17,166 nucleotides of DNA. It comes from an uncultured Ideonella sp. (GTDB lineage: Bacteria; Pseudomonadota; Gammaproteobacteria; Burkholderiales; Burkholderiaceae). Shown in pieces: positions 1 to 6,986 of the stretch. The position numbers and the translations under genes were made by a program. Where the stretch lies: contig CAMLGG010000096.1 of NCBI GenBank assembly GCA_946479475.1, positions 1 to 17,166 on the forward strand, read 5' to 3'. Positions within the stretch are counted from its first letter, which is position 1, and each line of letters opens with the position of its first letter. The notes under the pieces were generated by a model that saw only the letters and a program-made list of their open reading frames with translations, was not told the DNA's origin and did not search any database.

Positions 1-37
1 CCCTCCTCCCGGAGGAGGGCTTGGGAGGAGCCGACGG
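1..37. repeat. Degenerate copy of a REP-like palindromic element
   Basis: Positions 1-19 are a perfect palindrome (9-nt arms around one central C). It is followed by a GGGAGGAGCC-GACGG tail that resembles the tail of the two better copies at 45-83 and 111-149. The copy may extend past the left edge of the window. By position it lies downstream of the minus-strand response regulator gene. Extragenic palindromes of this kind are common between genes in GC-rich proteobacteria. No function can be assigned. Confidence 0.5.
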
Positions 38-44
38 TCTCGCT

Positions 45-83
45 GGAGCTCCCTCTCGGAGGGAGCTGGAGGGAGCCCACGGA
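45..83. repeat. REP-like 39-bp palindromic repeat, copy A
   Basis: This 39-bp element matches positions 111-149 base for base except T56 versus C122. It contains an inverted repeat with arms AGCTCCCTC (47-55) and GAGGGAGCT (59-67), followed by a conserved tail ending GAGCCCACGGA. The copies start 66 bp apart. The pattern of a hairpin plus fixed tail, repeated outside genes, suits a repetitive extragenic palindrome. Confidence 0.7.
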
Positions 84-89
84 CGGTAG

Positions 90-108
90 CGGCTGGCTCA
101 GCCAGCCG
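90..108. repeat. 19-bp palindrome between the two REP-like copies
   Basis: This is a perfect inverted repeat, CGGCTGGCT (90-98) and AGCCAGCCG (100-108), around one central C. It sits in the spacer between the two 39-bp repeats. Its GGCTGG core recurs in the hairpin at 156-176. It may be a separate unit of the same repeat cluster, or part of a transcription terminator array for the leftward operon. Confidence 0.6.
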
Positions 109-110
109 TT

Positions 111-149
111 GGAGCTCCCTCCCGGAGGGAGCTGGAGGGAGCCCACGGA
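111..149. repeat. REP-like 39-bp palindromic repeat, copy B
   Basis: This is the second near-identical copy of the element at 45-83. C122 makes the palindrome slightly better here: arms AGCTCCCTCC (113-122) and GGAGGGAGCT (124-133). The same tail follows. The direct repetition in one orientation shows that the unit is the whole 39 bp and not only the hairpin. Confidence 0.7.
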
Positions 150-155
150 AACCCG

Positions 156-176
156 CGGCCAGCCTTTGGCTGGCCG
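156..176. repeat. 9-bp stem hairpin downstream of the response regulator operon
   Basis: The perfect arms CGGCCAGCC (156-164) and GGCTGGCCG (168-176) enclose a TTT loop. For leftward transcripts this hairpin follows directly after the 20-bp stem at 177-220, so the two may act together in ending transcription or protecting the mRNA 3' end. No run of U follows it. Confidence 0.5.
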
Positions 177-220
177 AAGGGAAGGCTCGTCGAGGCCTAA
201 GCCTCGACGAGCCTTCCCTT
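177..220 (-). terminator. Terminator-like 20-bp hairpin overlapping the gene end
   Basis: Positions 177-196 and 201-220 are perfect reverse complements (20-bp stem) around a four-base CTAA loop. The TAG stop codon of the response regulator gene begins in that loop. The stem's first arm, in transcript order, is therefore the coding sequence for the last residues KGRLVEA. The downstream arm ends CCTTCCCTT, a weak substitute for a U tract. Length and position argue for a terminator or 3'-end-protecting structure. The lack of a clean U run is why confidence is not higher. Confidence 0.6.
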
Positions 221-901
221 GAAGATGTAGCCGACCTTGGGTTCGGAGTGCAGGGGCACTGCGGAAGGCGTGGCCCGCTCTATCCGGCGCCGCAGGCGGT
301 AGATGGCGGCGTGCAGCAGGTTGTCGGCCTCGGTCGCCGGGTCGCGGCCCAGGCGCTCGCAGAGGGTGGCGCGCGTCACGGTGGCACCGCCGGCGGCGGC
401 GAAGCACTCCATCACCGCGAAGTCCCCCTCGCTCAGCTCGATGCGTGTGCCCTCGGGCGCGACGAGCGTGCGGCCGGCGCGCTCGAGCCGCCAGACCGAG
501 GCCTGCGTGCGGCTGGCCACCAGCCGCCGCTGCACGGCCTCTATCGCCAGGGCGACCTGCTCGGCGCGCACCGGCTTCATCAGGTACATGTCCGCGCCGG
601 CTCGCAGCACCGCATCGAACACGTCGTCGCCCACGCGCCCCGAGACCACCACGATGCCCGCCGGCCCCTTGCGGCGGATCAGGCGCACCAGGTCCAGGCC
701 GTCGACGCCGGGCAGCGTCAGGTCGATGACGAAGAACTCGAAATCGAAGGCGCCGGCCGAGGTGAGGAACTCGTCGCTGTCGCCGAACACCGTGACCGCC
801 ACGCCGCGCTCGCGCAGCGCCTGCCCGAGGTACTCCGCGTACTCGGGATCGTCGTCGATGAGGGCCAGGGTGGCCGGCAGGGATCCGGAGTCTGTTGGCA
901 T
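197..901 (-). CDS. OmpR/PhoB-family response regulator
   Basis: This is a 234-residue two-domain regulator. An N-terminal receiver (about residues 10-125) carries the acidic pocket D16-D17, the likely phosphoacceptor D60 in a VIDLTLPGVDG motif, S87 and the conserved K109-P110. A C-terminal winged helix (about 135-230) ends in the usual LRRRIE recognition helix and a VGYIF wing, so it should bind DNA and control transcription when phosphorylated. The ATG at 901 is chosen over a start at 1006 because the receiver begins soon after it, a GAGGGG ribosome site (910-915) lies 8 nt upstream, and the longer start would run into the preceding kinase gene. It is the last gene of the operon and the only DNA-binding output in it. 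The target genes are unknown. Confidence 0.9.
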   Translation of the reverse strand: MPTDSGSLPATLALIDDDPEYAEYLGQALRERGVAVTVFGDSDEFLTSAGAFDFEFFVIDLTLPGVDGLDLVRLIRRKGPAGIVVVSGRVGDDVFDAVLRAGADMYLMKPVRAEQVALAIEAVQRRLVASRTQASVWRLERAGRTLVAPEGTRIELSEGDFAVMECFAAAGGATVTRATLCERLGRDPATEADNLLHAAIYRLRRRIERATPSAVPLHSEPKVGYIFKGRLVEA

Positions 902-926
902 GTCGATCGCCCCTCGGTGCCGGCGC

Positions 927-2129
927 TCAGGCCTCGATGCCCTGGGGAATGCTGAGGCGGACGATGGTACCGCGCGGCATCCGCGGCAGCACCTCGATGC
1001 TGCCATGGTGGCGATCGACCACGCGGCGCACGATGTACAGGCCCAGCCCCGCGCCGGTGCCGGCCTTCGCGTTGGGCCCGCGCGTGCCCTTGTCGAAGAT
1101 GCTGGGCATCAGCTCCGGCGGGATGCCCGGCCCCTCGTCGGCCACCTCGAAGCACAGCGAGGGCGGCTCCTCGCGGTCGGTCACGGTCAGCCGTACCGGG
1201 GTGCCCGGCGGCGAGTAGGCCAGTGCATTGACGAGCAGGTTGCACAGAGCGAGCCGCATCAGCGCAGGCTGCAGCTGCACCGTCCTCAGCTCCGACCGGG
1301 GCAGCACCTCGACCCGGCCGCGCTCGTCTGCGCCGATGTCGTGCACCACCAGGCCGATGAAGGCGTCCAGGTCGACCTCGGCGACGCTGCCGGTGTCGCC
1401 GGAGGTCAGCATGGTGGCCGCGGCGAGCGCGTTGTTCAGAGTGCCGATCACGTGGTCGAGCACGTGCTGCGCCCGCTCGAGACGGGGGCGCACCTCGGGC
1501 CGCACGCCCTCGCCGGATTGCGAGATCGCCTGCGCCGCCGCGTCCAGCGCCGCCGAGGCGTTGTTCAAGGGCTGGCGGACCTCATGCGCCAGCAGGGCGA
1601 GCATCTCGTCGCGCTCCTCCAGCAGGCGGCGCAGGCCCTCCGACTCGCCCTGCGCCTGCATGCGGATGGCGCGCTCTCGCGCGAGTTCACGCGAGCGCTC
1701 GAGCTCGCGGGTCAAGGCCTCCTCCGCCTGGTGGCGGCCGATGGCATAGCGCATCGCCCGCACCAGTGCCGGCGCATCCACGCGACCCTTGACGAGGTAG
1801 TCCTGCGCGCCGGCCTGCAGCGCCTGAACTGCCACTTCCTCGTCGTCCAGGCCGCTCATCACGATCAGGGTCGGCAGGTGCTGCGCGTGCGCCCTCAGCC
1901 GCTGCACAGTCTCCAGGCCGCGGCTCTCGGGCAGGCCGAGGTCGAGCAGGATCAGGTCGACGCCGCCGGCGCGCAGGCGCTCGACCCCCGCGGCGAGCGA
2001 GTCGGCATGCTGCAGCGAGACGGCCAGGCCGAGCGGCGCCGCATGCTCGAGCAAGGCGGAGATGAGCCGCGCGTCGCCGGGGCTGTCCTCGATCAGCAGG
2101 ACTTGGACGCGTTCAGGCGAGGTCGGCAT
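927..2129 (-). CDS. REC-first hybrid sensor histidine kinase
   Basis: This is a 400-residue soluble protein with a receiver at its N-terminus (residues 8-125; E14-D15, phosphoacceptor D63, K114) and a histidine kinase after it. A helical linker (about 130-175) leads to an H-box with H182 in LLAHEVRQPLN. The C-terminal HATPase domain shows the N-box NLLVNALAYSPPG, a G1 motif DEGPGIP and a G2 motif GTGAGLGLYIV. No transmembrane segment or signal peptide is visible, so it should act in the cytoplasm. Its input is probably phosphorylation of its own receiver by another kinase. A GGAG ribosome site lies 7 nt before the ATG. It starts 12 nt after the upstream kinase gene and ends 25 nt before the response regulator, which makes it the likely direct partner of that regulator. 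Confidence 0.88.
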   Translation of the reverse strand: MPTSPERVQVLLIEDSPGDARLISALLEHAAPLGLAVSLQHADSLAAGVERLRAGGVDLILLDLGLPESRGLETVQRLRAHAQHLPTLIVMSGLDDEEVAVQALQAGAQDYLVKGRVDAPALVRAMRYAIGRHQAEEALTRELERSRELARERAIRMQAQGESEGLRRLLEERDEMLALLAHEVRQPLNNASAALDAAAQAISQSGEGVRPEVRPRLERAQHVLDHVIGTLNNALAAATMLTSGDTGSVAEVDLDAFIGLVVHDIGADERGRVEVLPRSELRTVQLQPALMRLALCNLLVNALAYSPPGTPVRLTVTDREEPPSLCFEVADEGPGIPPELMPSIFDKGTRGPNAKAGTGAGLGLYIVRRVVDRHHGSIEVLPRMPRGTIVRLSIPQGIEA

Positions 2130-2141
2130 GCAGTGGCTCCG

Positions 2142-3317
2142 TCAGGCGGCCGCGGCACCCGGCGGGTGCGGCAGCGTGAAGCAGAAGGCCGAGCCCTGGC
2201 CCGGCGTGGACTCGACCCAGATGCGCCCGCCATGGCGCTCGACGATGCGCTTGCACAGGGCCAGGCCGATGCCCGTGCCCGGGTAGGCGCCGCGGCCGTG
2301 CAGCCGCTGGAACAGGACGAAGATGCGCTCGAAATAGGCCGGCTCGATCCCGATGCCGTTGTCGCGCACCCGCAGGCGCCAGGCCGCGCGTTCGTCAACG
2401 CAGTCGATGCGGACCTCCGGTGGTGCGCTGCCGCGGAACTTGATGGCGTTGGCGACCAGGTTCTGCATCAGCTGCACCAGCTGCGTCCTGTCGCCGCTCA
2501 CCACCGGCAGCGGGCCGCCCACCTCGATGCGGGCGGCGTTCTCCTGGATCGCGATCTGCAGGTGGGCGAGCGCCGTGTCCACCACCTCCTGCAGGGCCAC
2601 CGGCTCGAAGGGGCGGGCCTTGGTGCCCACGCGCGAGTAGGTCAGCAGGTCGTTGATCAGCACCTGCATGCGCTTGGCGCCGTCGACCGCGTAGCCGATG
2701 AACTCGCGCCCGTCGGCGTCGAGCTTGTCCTGGTAGCGCTGCTCCACCAGCTGCAGGTAGCTCGCGATCATGCGCAGCGGCTCCTGCATGTCGTGCGAGG
2801 CGACGTAGGCGAGCTGCTCGAGCTCCGCGTTCGACCGCTGCAGCGCCGCCTGCGTCTGCTCGCGCGCGGCCACCTCCTGGGCCAGCCTTGCATTGCGCGC
2901 GGCGAGCTCGCGCCGCATCTCGGCCAGCGCGACCTGGGTGCGCACCCGCGCCAGTACCTCCGTGCCGTCCAGCGGCTTGGTCACGTAGTCGACCGCGCCG
3001 GCCTCGAAGCCGGCCAGCTTCTGCGGGGTATCGGACAGGGCGGTCATGAAGATCACCGGGATGTCGCGGGTGGCTGCCGCCTCCTTCAGGCGGCGGCAAG
3101 TCTCGAAACCATCGATGCCGGGCATCAGCACGTCCAGCAGAATCAGGTCGGGACGAACGAGCGCGGCGCGCTCGATCGCCTCCTCGCCGCCCTGGGCGAC
3201 GACGACCGAATAGCCGCCGCGCTCGAGCTCGCTGGCCATGACCTGCAGGTTGGCTGCGACGTCGTCGACCACCATCACGGTGGCGGCAGCGCGGGGGAGG
3301 TCGGCGTCCGTCGGCAT
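2142..3317 (-). CDS. REC-first hybrid sensor histidine kinase, first gene of the operon
   Basis: This 391-residue protein has a CheY-like receiver (residues 12-130; D18-D19, phosphoacceptor D62 in LILLDVLMPGIDG, T92, K114). A coiled-coil linker (about 130-170) follows. Next comes a HisKA domain with H175 in YVASHDMQEPLR, a form of H-box frequent in phytochrome-type and related soluble kinases. A HATPase domain follows, with motifs NLVANAIKF, DNGIGI and GTGIGLALCKRIVERHGG. There is no membrane segment. The receiver comes before the kinase, as in the next gene, so this protein probably sits inside a phosphorelay and does not sense an external ligand directly. The start is the first in-frame ATG. 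It has no good ribosome site, because the space is filled by a tandem 9-bp repeat (3320-3355). Confidence 0.88.
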   Translation of the reverse strand: MPTDADLPRAAATVMVVDDVAANLQVMASELERGGYSVVVAQGGEEAIERAALVRPDLILLDVLMPGIDGFETCRRLKEAAATRDIPVIFMTALSDTPQKLAGFEAGAVDYVTKPLDGTEVLARVRTQVALAEMRRELAARNARLAQEVAAREQTQAALQRSNAELEQLAYVASHDMQEPLRMIASYLQLVEQRYQDKLDADGREFIGYAVDGAKRMQVLINDLLTYSRVGTKARPFEPVALQEVVDTALAHLQIAIQENAARIEVGGPLPVVSGDRTQLVQLMQNLVANAIKFRGSAPPEVRIDCVDERAAWRLRVRDNGIGIEPAYFERIFVLFQRLHGRGAYPGTGIGLALCKRIVERHGGRIWVESTPGQGSAFCFTLPHPPGAAAA

Positions 3318-3319
3318 GG

Positions 3320-3355
3320 CTCGGTTCGCTCGGTTCTCTCGGTTCGCTCGGTTCG
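3320..3355. repeat. Four tandem 9-bp repeats against the start codon of the signalling operon
   Basis: Four head-to-tail copies of CTCGGTTCG (plus strand) occupy 3320-3328, 3329-3337, 3338-3346 and 3347-3355. The second copy ends in T instead of G. On the minus strand the array ends 2 nt before the ATG at 3317, exactly where the ribosome binding site should be. A change in copy number would alter the leader but not the reading frame. Confidence 0.85.
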
Positions 3356-3371
3356 TGGAGGCAGGCGCCAG

Positions 3372-3392
3372 TCTATAGATTTAAGGATGATC
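3372..3392. promoter_or_regulatory. Candidate bidirectional promoter core between divergent signalling genes
   Basis: This is an AT-rich island in very GC-rich DNA. It contains the palindrome TCTATAGA (3372-3379), which places a TATAGA -10-like hexamer on both strands. It lies between the leftward operon (start 3317) and the rightward hybrid kinase (start 3602). No convincing -35 box is spaced correctly on either strand, so the call rests on base composition, the hexamers and the divergent layout. Confidence 0.3.
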
Positions 3393-3439
3393 AAGCCGCG
3401 CCCGATATGGCGTTGTGCGCGGCAAACCGGAGGAATACG

Positions 3440-3487
3440 ATGACCAGAATCCTTCGCAGGGCAACAGCGAGAAGTTCATGGCGCTGA
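3440..3487 (+). CDS. Possible 15-codon leader peptide
   Basis: ATG at 3440 follows a strong GGAGGA ribosome site (3429-3434) with 5-nt spacing and encodes a short basic peptide starting MTRILRR. The end overlaps the next small frame (start 3478) by 10 nt. The site is far better than that of the downstream kinase gene, so translation may begin here and pass downstream by coupling. No known peptide family is recognised. It could also be chance. Confidence 0.25.
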   Translation: MTRILRRATARSSWR

Positions 3488-3594
3488 AGACTTGCCAGCA
3501 CCCGCGGCCCATCCTCGCGGCCACCATGGTAGCGGCGCCAGTGTCCGCGGCCTGCGCCCTTCCCGAGGGTTTCGGCGTCCCTGCCCGCTGCTGA
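3478..3594 (+). CDS. Possible 38-residue small ORF upstream of the hybrid kinase
   Basis: This frame starts MALKTCQHPRP, continues with a short Ala/Val-rich stretch and ends GVPARC with TGA at 3592-3594. That is 7 nt before the ATG of the hybrid kinase at 3602. A GAGAAG sequence upstream could be a ribosome site. The close spacing would allow translational coupling to the kinase, whose own ribosome site is poor. It has three Cys residues but no recognised domain. Evidence is weak. Confidence 0.2.
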   Translation: MALKTCQHPRPILAATMVAAPVSAACALPEGFGVPARC

Positions 3595-3601
3595 GCGCCC
3601 G

Positions 3602-6600
3602 ATGTCGCTCCTGTCGACCCCGCCGCGCATGCTCGTCCGGCCCGCCGCGTGCGTGCTTCTGGCGCTGGCGGTACTGCCCGCGACGGCGGCGCCGGCCACC
3701 GACCTCGCCTCGTGGCGCCAGCAGGCCCATGCCGCCCGCCTGACGGCCGAGAACGACCTGCCGAAGGCGATGGCCGAGGCGCGGCGCCTGCAGGCTGCGC
3801 TGCCGCCGGATGCGCCGGCGCCGGAGCGGGCGCAGTTGCTGAACCTGTTCTCGCGCATCGAGACCTACATGGCGCTGACCGGCCCGGCCGAGCAGCACGC
3901 GCGCGAGGCCCACCAGCTGGCCACCGCCCACGGCGACCGCATAGGCATCGCCGAGGCCGACCTCAACGTGGCGCTGAACTCGATCAACCAGGGCCGGCTC
4001 GACGAGCTGGTCAAGGCGACCAACGAGGCCGTCAGCGTTCTCGAAGGGGTGGAAAGGCCCGACCTCCTCGGCGAGGCCATGCTGCGGGCCTGCGTGATGT
4101 ACCGCCGCTTCGAGCAGTTCGAGGAGTCGGTGGAGATCGCCGTGCGGGCGATGGAGATCGCGCGCCGCACCACCGACCCGCTGACGCTGGCCTATGCCCA
4201 CCAGGGCATGGCGATCTCCTACGACCAGAGCTTCCGCCAGCAGGAGTCCCTGCAGCACTACGAGCAGATGCGGGTGCAGGCGCGCGCCGCGAAGTCGCGC
4301 CTGCTGGAGGCCTATGCCTTGCAGGGCATCGTCGGCCAGTCGCTGCGCGACAAGGATTTCGACGCGGCCGTGCGCACGGGCCGCGAGGCGCTGGCGACGT
4401 TCCGCGAGGTCGGCGCCCCCTTCGCGATGGCCTTCGCGCACTTCGGCATCGCCGATTCGCTCCAGAAGGCCGATCGTCACCAGGAGGCGCTGGCGGAGCT
4501 GGACCAGGCCCTCGGGATCTACGACCACTACCCCAACCGGATCGGCCAGTGGTTCACGCTGGCCGCGCGCAGCCGGACCCTGCAGGCATTGAAGAACTTC
4601 TCCGCGGCCCTGGCCGATGCCGAGCGCGCCAACGAGATCGCGCGCGACCTGGGGTTCGGCATCTACGCCGCCAGCAGTGCGGTGCGCCTGTCGGAGATCT
4701 ATTCGGCCCGGGGCGATTTCGAGCGCGCCAATGCGTGGGCCACGGCAGCGCGCGACCTGCAGGCCAAGGCCGCGCGCGAGCGGGTCAGCACGCGCATGGT
4801 GCAGCTCACGCAGCGCTACGAGACGGAGAGCCGGCAACGCCACGTCGACGAGCTGACCCGCCGCAACGAGCAGCAGACCGCCGAGCTGCGCCAGCGCGAG
4901 CTGCAGCAGCGCTGGCTCTGGACCCTGCTGGCCGGCGCCGGCATCGTGCTGCTGACCACCGGCTACTTCCTGCTGCGGCTGAAGCGCTCGCACGCGATGC
5001 TTTCATCGGTAAACGCGGAGCTGGCCCGCTCGCGCGACGCCGTGCGCGAGCTCAACGCCGGGTTGGAACAGCGCATCGAGGCGCGCACCTCGCAGCTGCG
5101 CCAGCAGGCCCGCTACCTGCGCACGCTGATCGACATGCTGCCGCTGTGGGCCTGGTTCAAGGACACGCACAACCGCTACCTCGTCACCAACCAGGCCTAC
5201 GCCAACGCCCACGGCCTCAAGCCCGACGAGATGGTCGGCCGCAGCGACGCAGGCGTCGAGCCGCCGGCCGCGCTGGAGTCGGCGCTGGAGGATGACCGGA
5301 CGGCGGCGTTGTCCTCGGGAGAGCGCCGCACCTCGCAGGTCGAGCTGCACGAAGGCGGCCACTCGGTCTGGATGGAGACCTTCAAGGCCCCGGTGCTGGA
5401 CGAGGACGGCACCGTGCTGGGCACGGTCGGCGTGGCGCGTGACATCAGCGCCCAGAAGGCGACCGAAGCGGCCCGCGAGGCGGCGCTGGAGGAGGCGCGG
5501 CGCCTGGCCGGCGCCCGCAGCGCCTTCCTCGCCACGATGAGCCACGAGCTGCGCACGCCGCTCAATGCGATCCTGGGCTTCGCGCAGATCCTGCTGGACA
5601 GCCGCCACCTGGACGAGCGGCAGCTGCGCAGCGCCCGCATCATCAGGCAGAGCGGCGAGCACCTGCTGGCCCTCATCAACGACGTGATCGACCTGGCGCG
5701 CGTGGATGCGGGCAAGCTGGCGCTGGCCCCGACAGACATCGACCTGTCGACCTTCCTGGCGGTGGTGGCCGACATCATCCGCGTCAAGGCCGACGAAAAG
5801 CAGTTGCAGTTCAGCGTGCAGGCCGAGCCGGACCTGCCCTCGGTCGTCCGTGCCGACGACATGCGCCTGCGCCAGGTCCTGCTCAACCTGCTCGCCAACG
5901 CCGTGAAGTTCACCGACGCCGGCGAGGTCAGCCTGCGCGTGCGGCCCCTCGGCGCTGCCACGAGCGGGCCGGACGGACAGCGCCAGATGCGCGTGCGATT
6001 CGAGGTGGCCGACTCGGGCATCGGCATGGATGCCGAGCAACTGCAGCGCCTGTTCCAGCCCTTCGAGCAGGTGGGCGAGACGCGCCGGCGCTCCGGTGGC
6101 GCGGGCCTGGGCCTGGCCATCAGCCGCGAGCTGGTCCGGCTCATGGGCGGCGAGCTGCAGGTCAGCAGCCAGCCGGGCCGGGGCAGCGTGTTCTCCTTCG
6201 AGCTCGAGCTGCCGCTCGGTGCCGGGGGCGAGATGCCGGTGGCCCTGGGCCGGATCATCGGCCACGAGGGCCCGCGTCGCCGCGTGCTGGTGGTCGACGA
6301 CGCGCCGGCCCTGCGCGCCCTGCTGGCCGACACGCTGAGCCTGGTCGGCCTGGACGTGATCACCGCCAACGACGGCCAGGAGGGCGTCACACGCGCCCGC
6401 CTGCTCAAGCCGCACCTGGTCGTGATGGACATGACGATGCCGGTGATGGGCGGCCTGGACGCCACCCGCGCCTTGCGCGCCGAGCCGGGGTTCTCCGAGC
6501 TGCCGATCATCATGACCACCGCGAGCGAGGCCGGCGAGGTCGAAGCTGCCTGCCTGGCCGCCGGCGCCAACGCCTTCCTGCCCAAGCCGATCGACAGCGC

Positions 6601-6940
6601 GCGCCTGCTCAAGACCATCGGCCGCCTGCTTTCGCTCACCTGGATCCACGAGCAGCCGGAAGCGGCGGCCGGCCAGGCGACCGGTCCCGCACCGACCAAC
6701 GGCGGCAACGGCCGCGAGGCATCACCGGCCGCCGCGATGGTGGGCCCGCCGCCGGAAGAACTGGACGAGTTGCTGCGCCTGGCGCGCATCGGCAACATGC
6801 GCGAGATCCGCGCCCGCGCCGAGCACCTGCGCGAGTTGGGCCCGCGCTACCACCCGTTCGCCGCCCGGCTTTGCCAGCTGGCGGACAACTACCAGTCGCA
6901 GGCCATCCTCTCGCTCGTGGAGTCCGTTCCGACCGAGTGA
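3602..6940 (+). CDS. TPR-containing hybrid sensor histidine kinase (TPR-TM-PAS-HisKA-HATPase-REC)
   Basis: This is a 1112-residue membrane kinase. An N-terminal signal sequence (about residues 8-30) is followed by a large helical region of TPR-like repeats (about 45-395), probably periplasmic. Then come a short coiled coil, one transmembrane helix (about 438-460), another coiled coil and a PAS/PAC domain (about 503-615). HisKA has H648 in MSHELRTPLN. HATPase has the N-box around N762, G1 at D804 and G2 GGAGLGLAI near 833. The receiver (about 894-1010) has D899-D900, phosphoacceptor D943, T973 and K995. A final helical tail (about 1045-1112) lacks the HxxKG motif of an Hpt domain. The TPRs probably sense a protein or envelope signal (inference). 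ATG 3602 is the first start after in-frame stops. It is divergent from the REC-first kinase operon, a likely partner. Confidence 0.9.
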   Translation: MSLLSTPPRMLVRPAACVLLALAVLPATAAPATDLASWRQQAHAARLTAENDLPKAMAEARRLQAALPPDAPAPERAQLLNLFSRIETYMALTGPAEQHAREAHQLATAHGDRIGIAEADLNVALNSINQGRLDELVKATNEAVSVLEGVERPDLLGEAMLRACVMYRRFEQFEESVEIAVRAMEIARRTTDPLTLAYAHQGMAISYDQSFRQQESLQHYEQMRVQARAAKSRLLEAYALQGIVGQSLRDKDFDAAVRTGREALATFREVGAPFAMAFAHFGIADSLQKADRHQEALAELDQALGIYDHYPNRIGQWFTLAARSRTLQALKNFSAALADAERANEIARDLGFGIYAASSAVRLSEIYSARGDFERANAWATAARDLQAKAARERVSTRMVQLTQRYETESRQRHVDELTRRNEQQTAELRQRELQQRWLWTLLAGAGIVLLTTGYFLLRLKRSHAMLSSVNAELARSRDAVRELNAGLEQRIEARTSQLRQQARYLRTLIDMLPLWAWFKDTHNRYLVTNQAYANAHGLKPDEMVGRSDAGVEPPAALESALEDDRTAALSSGERRTSQVELHEGGHSVWMETFKAPVLDEDGTVLGTVGVARDISAQKATEAAREAALEEARRLAGARSAFLATMSHELRTPLNAILGFAQILLDSRHLDERQLRSARIIRQSGEHLLALINDVIDLARVDAGKLALAPTDIDLSTFLAVVADIIRVKADEKQLQFSVQAEPDLPSVVRADDMRLRQVLLNLLANAVKFTDAGEVSLRVRPLGAATSGPDGQRQMRVRFEVADSGIGMDAEQLQRLFQPFEQVGETRRRSGGAGLGLAISRELVRLMGGELQVSSQPGRGSVFSFELELPLGAGGEMPVALGRIIGHEGPRRRVLVVDDAPALRALLADTLSLVGLDVITANDGQEGVTRARLLKPHLVVMDMTMPVMGGLDATRALRAEPGFSELPIIMTTASEAGEVEAACLAAGANAFLPKPIDSARLLKTIGRLLSLTWIHEQPEAAAGQATGPAPTNGGNGREASPAAAMVGPPPEELDELLRLARIGNMREIRARAEHLRELGPRYHPFAARLCQLADNYQSQAILSLVESVPTE

Positions 6941-6956
6941 GCAATCGTCCGCTCTC

Positions 6957-6962
6957 TATCAT
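6957..6962 (+). promoter_or_regulatory. Candidate -10 box upstream of the saccharopine-dehydrogenase-like gene
   Basis: TATCAT matches the -10 consensus at five of six positions and lies 30 nt before the ATG at 6987. The whole 9-mer CTCTATCAT recurs at 15477-15485, also just upstream of a gene. No good -35 hexamer is visible at the expected distance, so this is a weak call. Confidence 0.25.
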
Positions 6963-6986
6963 GGTCGCCGAGGGCGAGGAGCGATC

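Noticed and set aside
303..3443. A 1046-codon plus-strand frame antisense to the whole signalling operon
   Set aside because: Its product is Arg/Ala/His/Gln-rich with no domain, while the minus strand encodes three proteins with complete kinase and receiver motifs. It is open only because GC-rich codons leave few stops.
5003..6649. A 548-codon minus-strand frame inside the hybrid kinase gene
   Set aside because: It is the antisense shadow of conserved PAS, HisKA, HATPase and REC coding sequence and has no recognisable motif.
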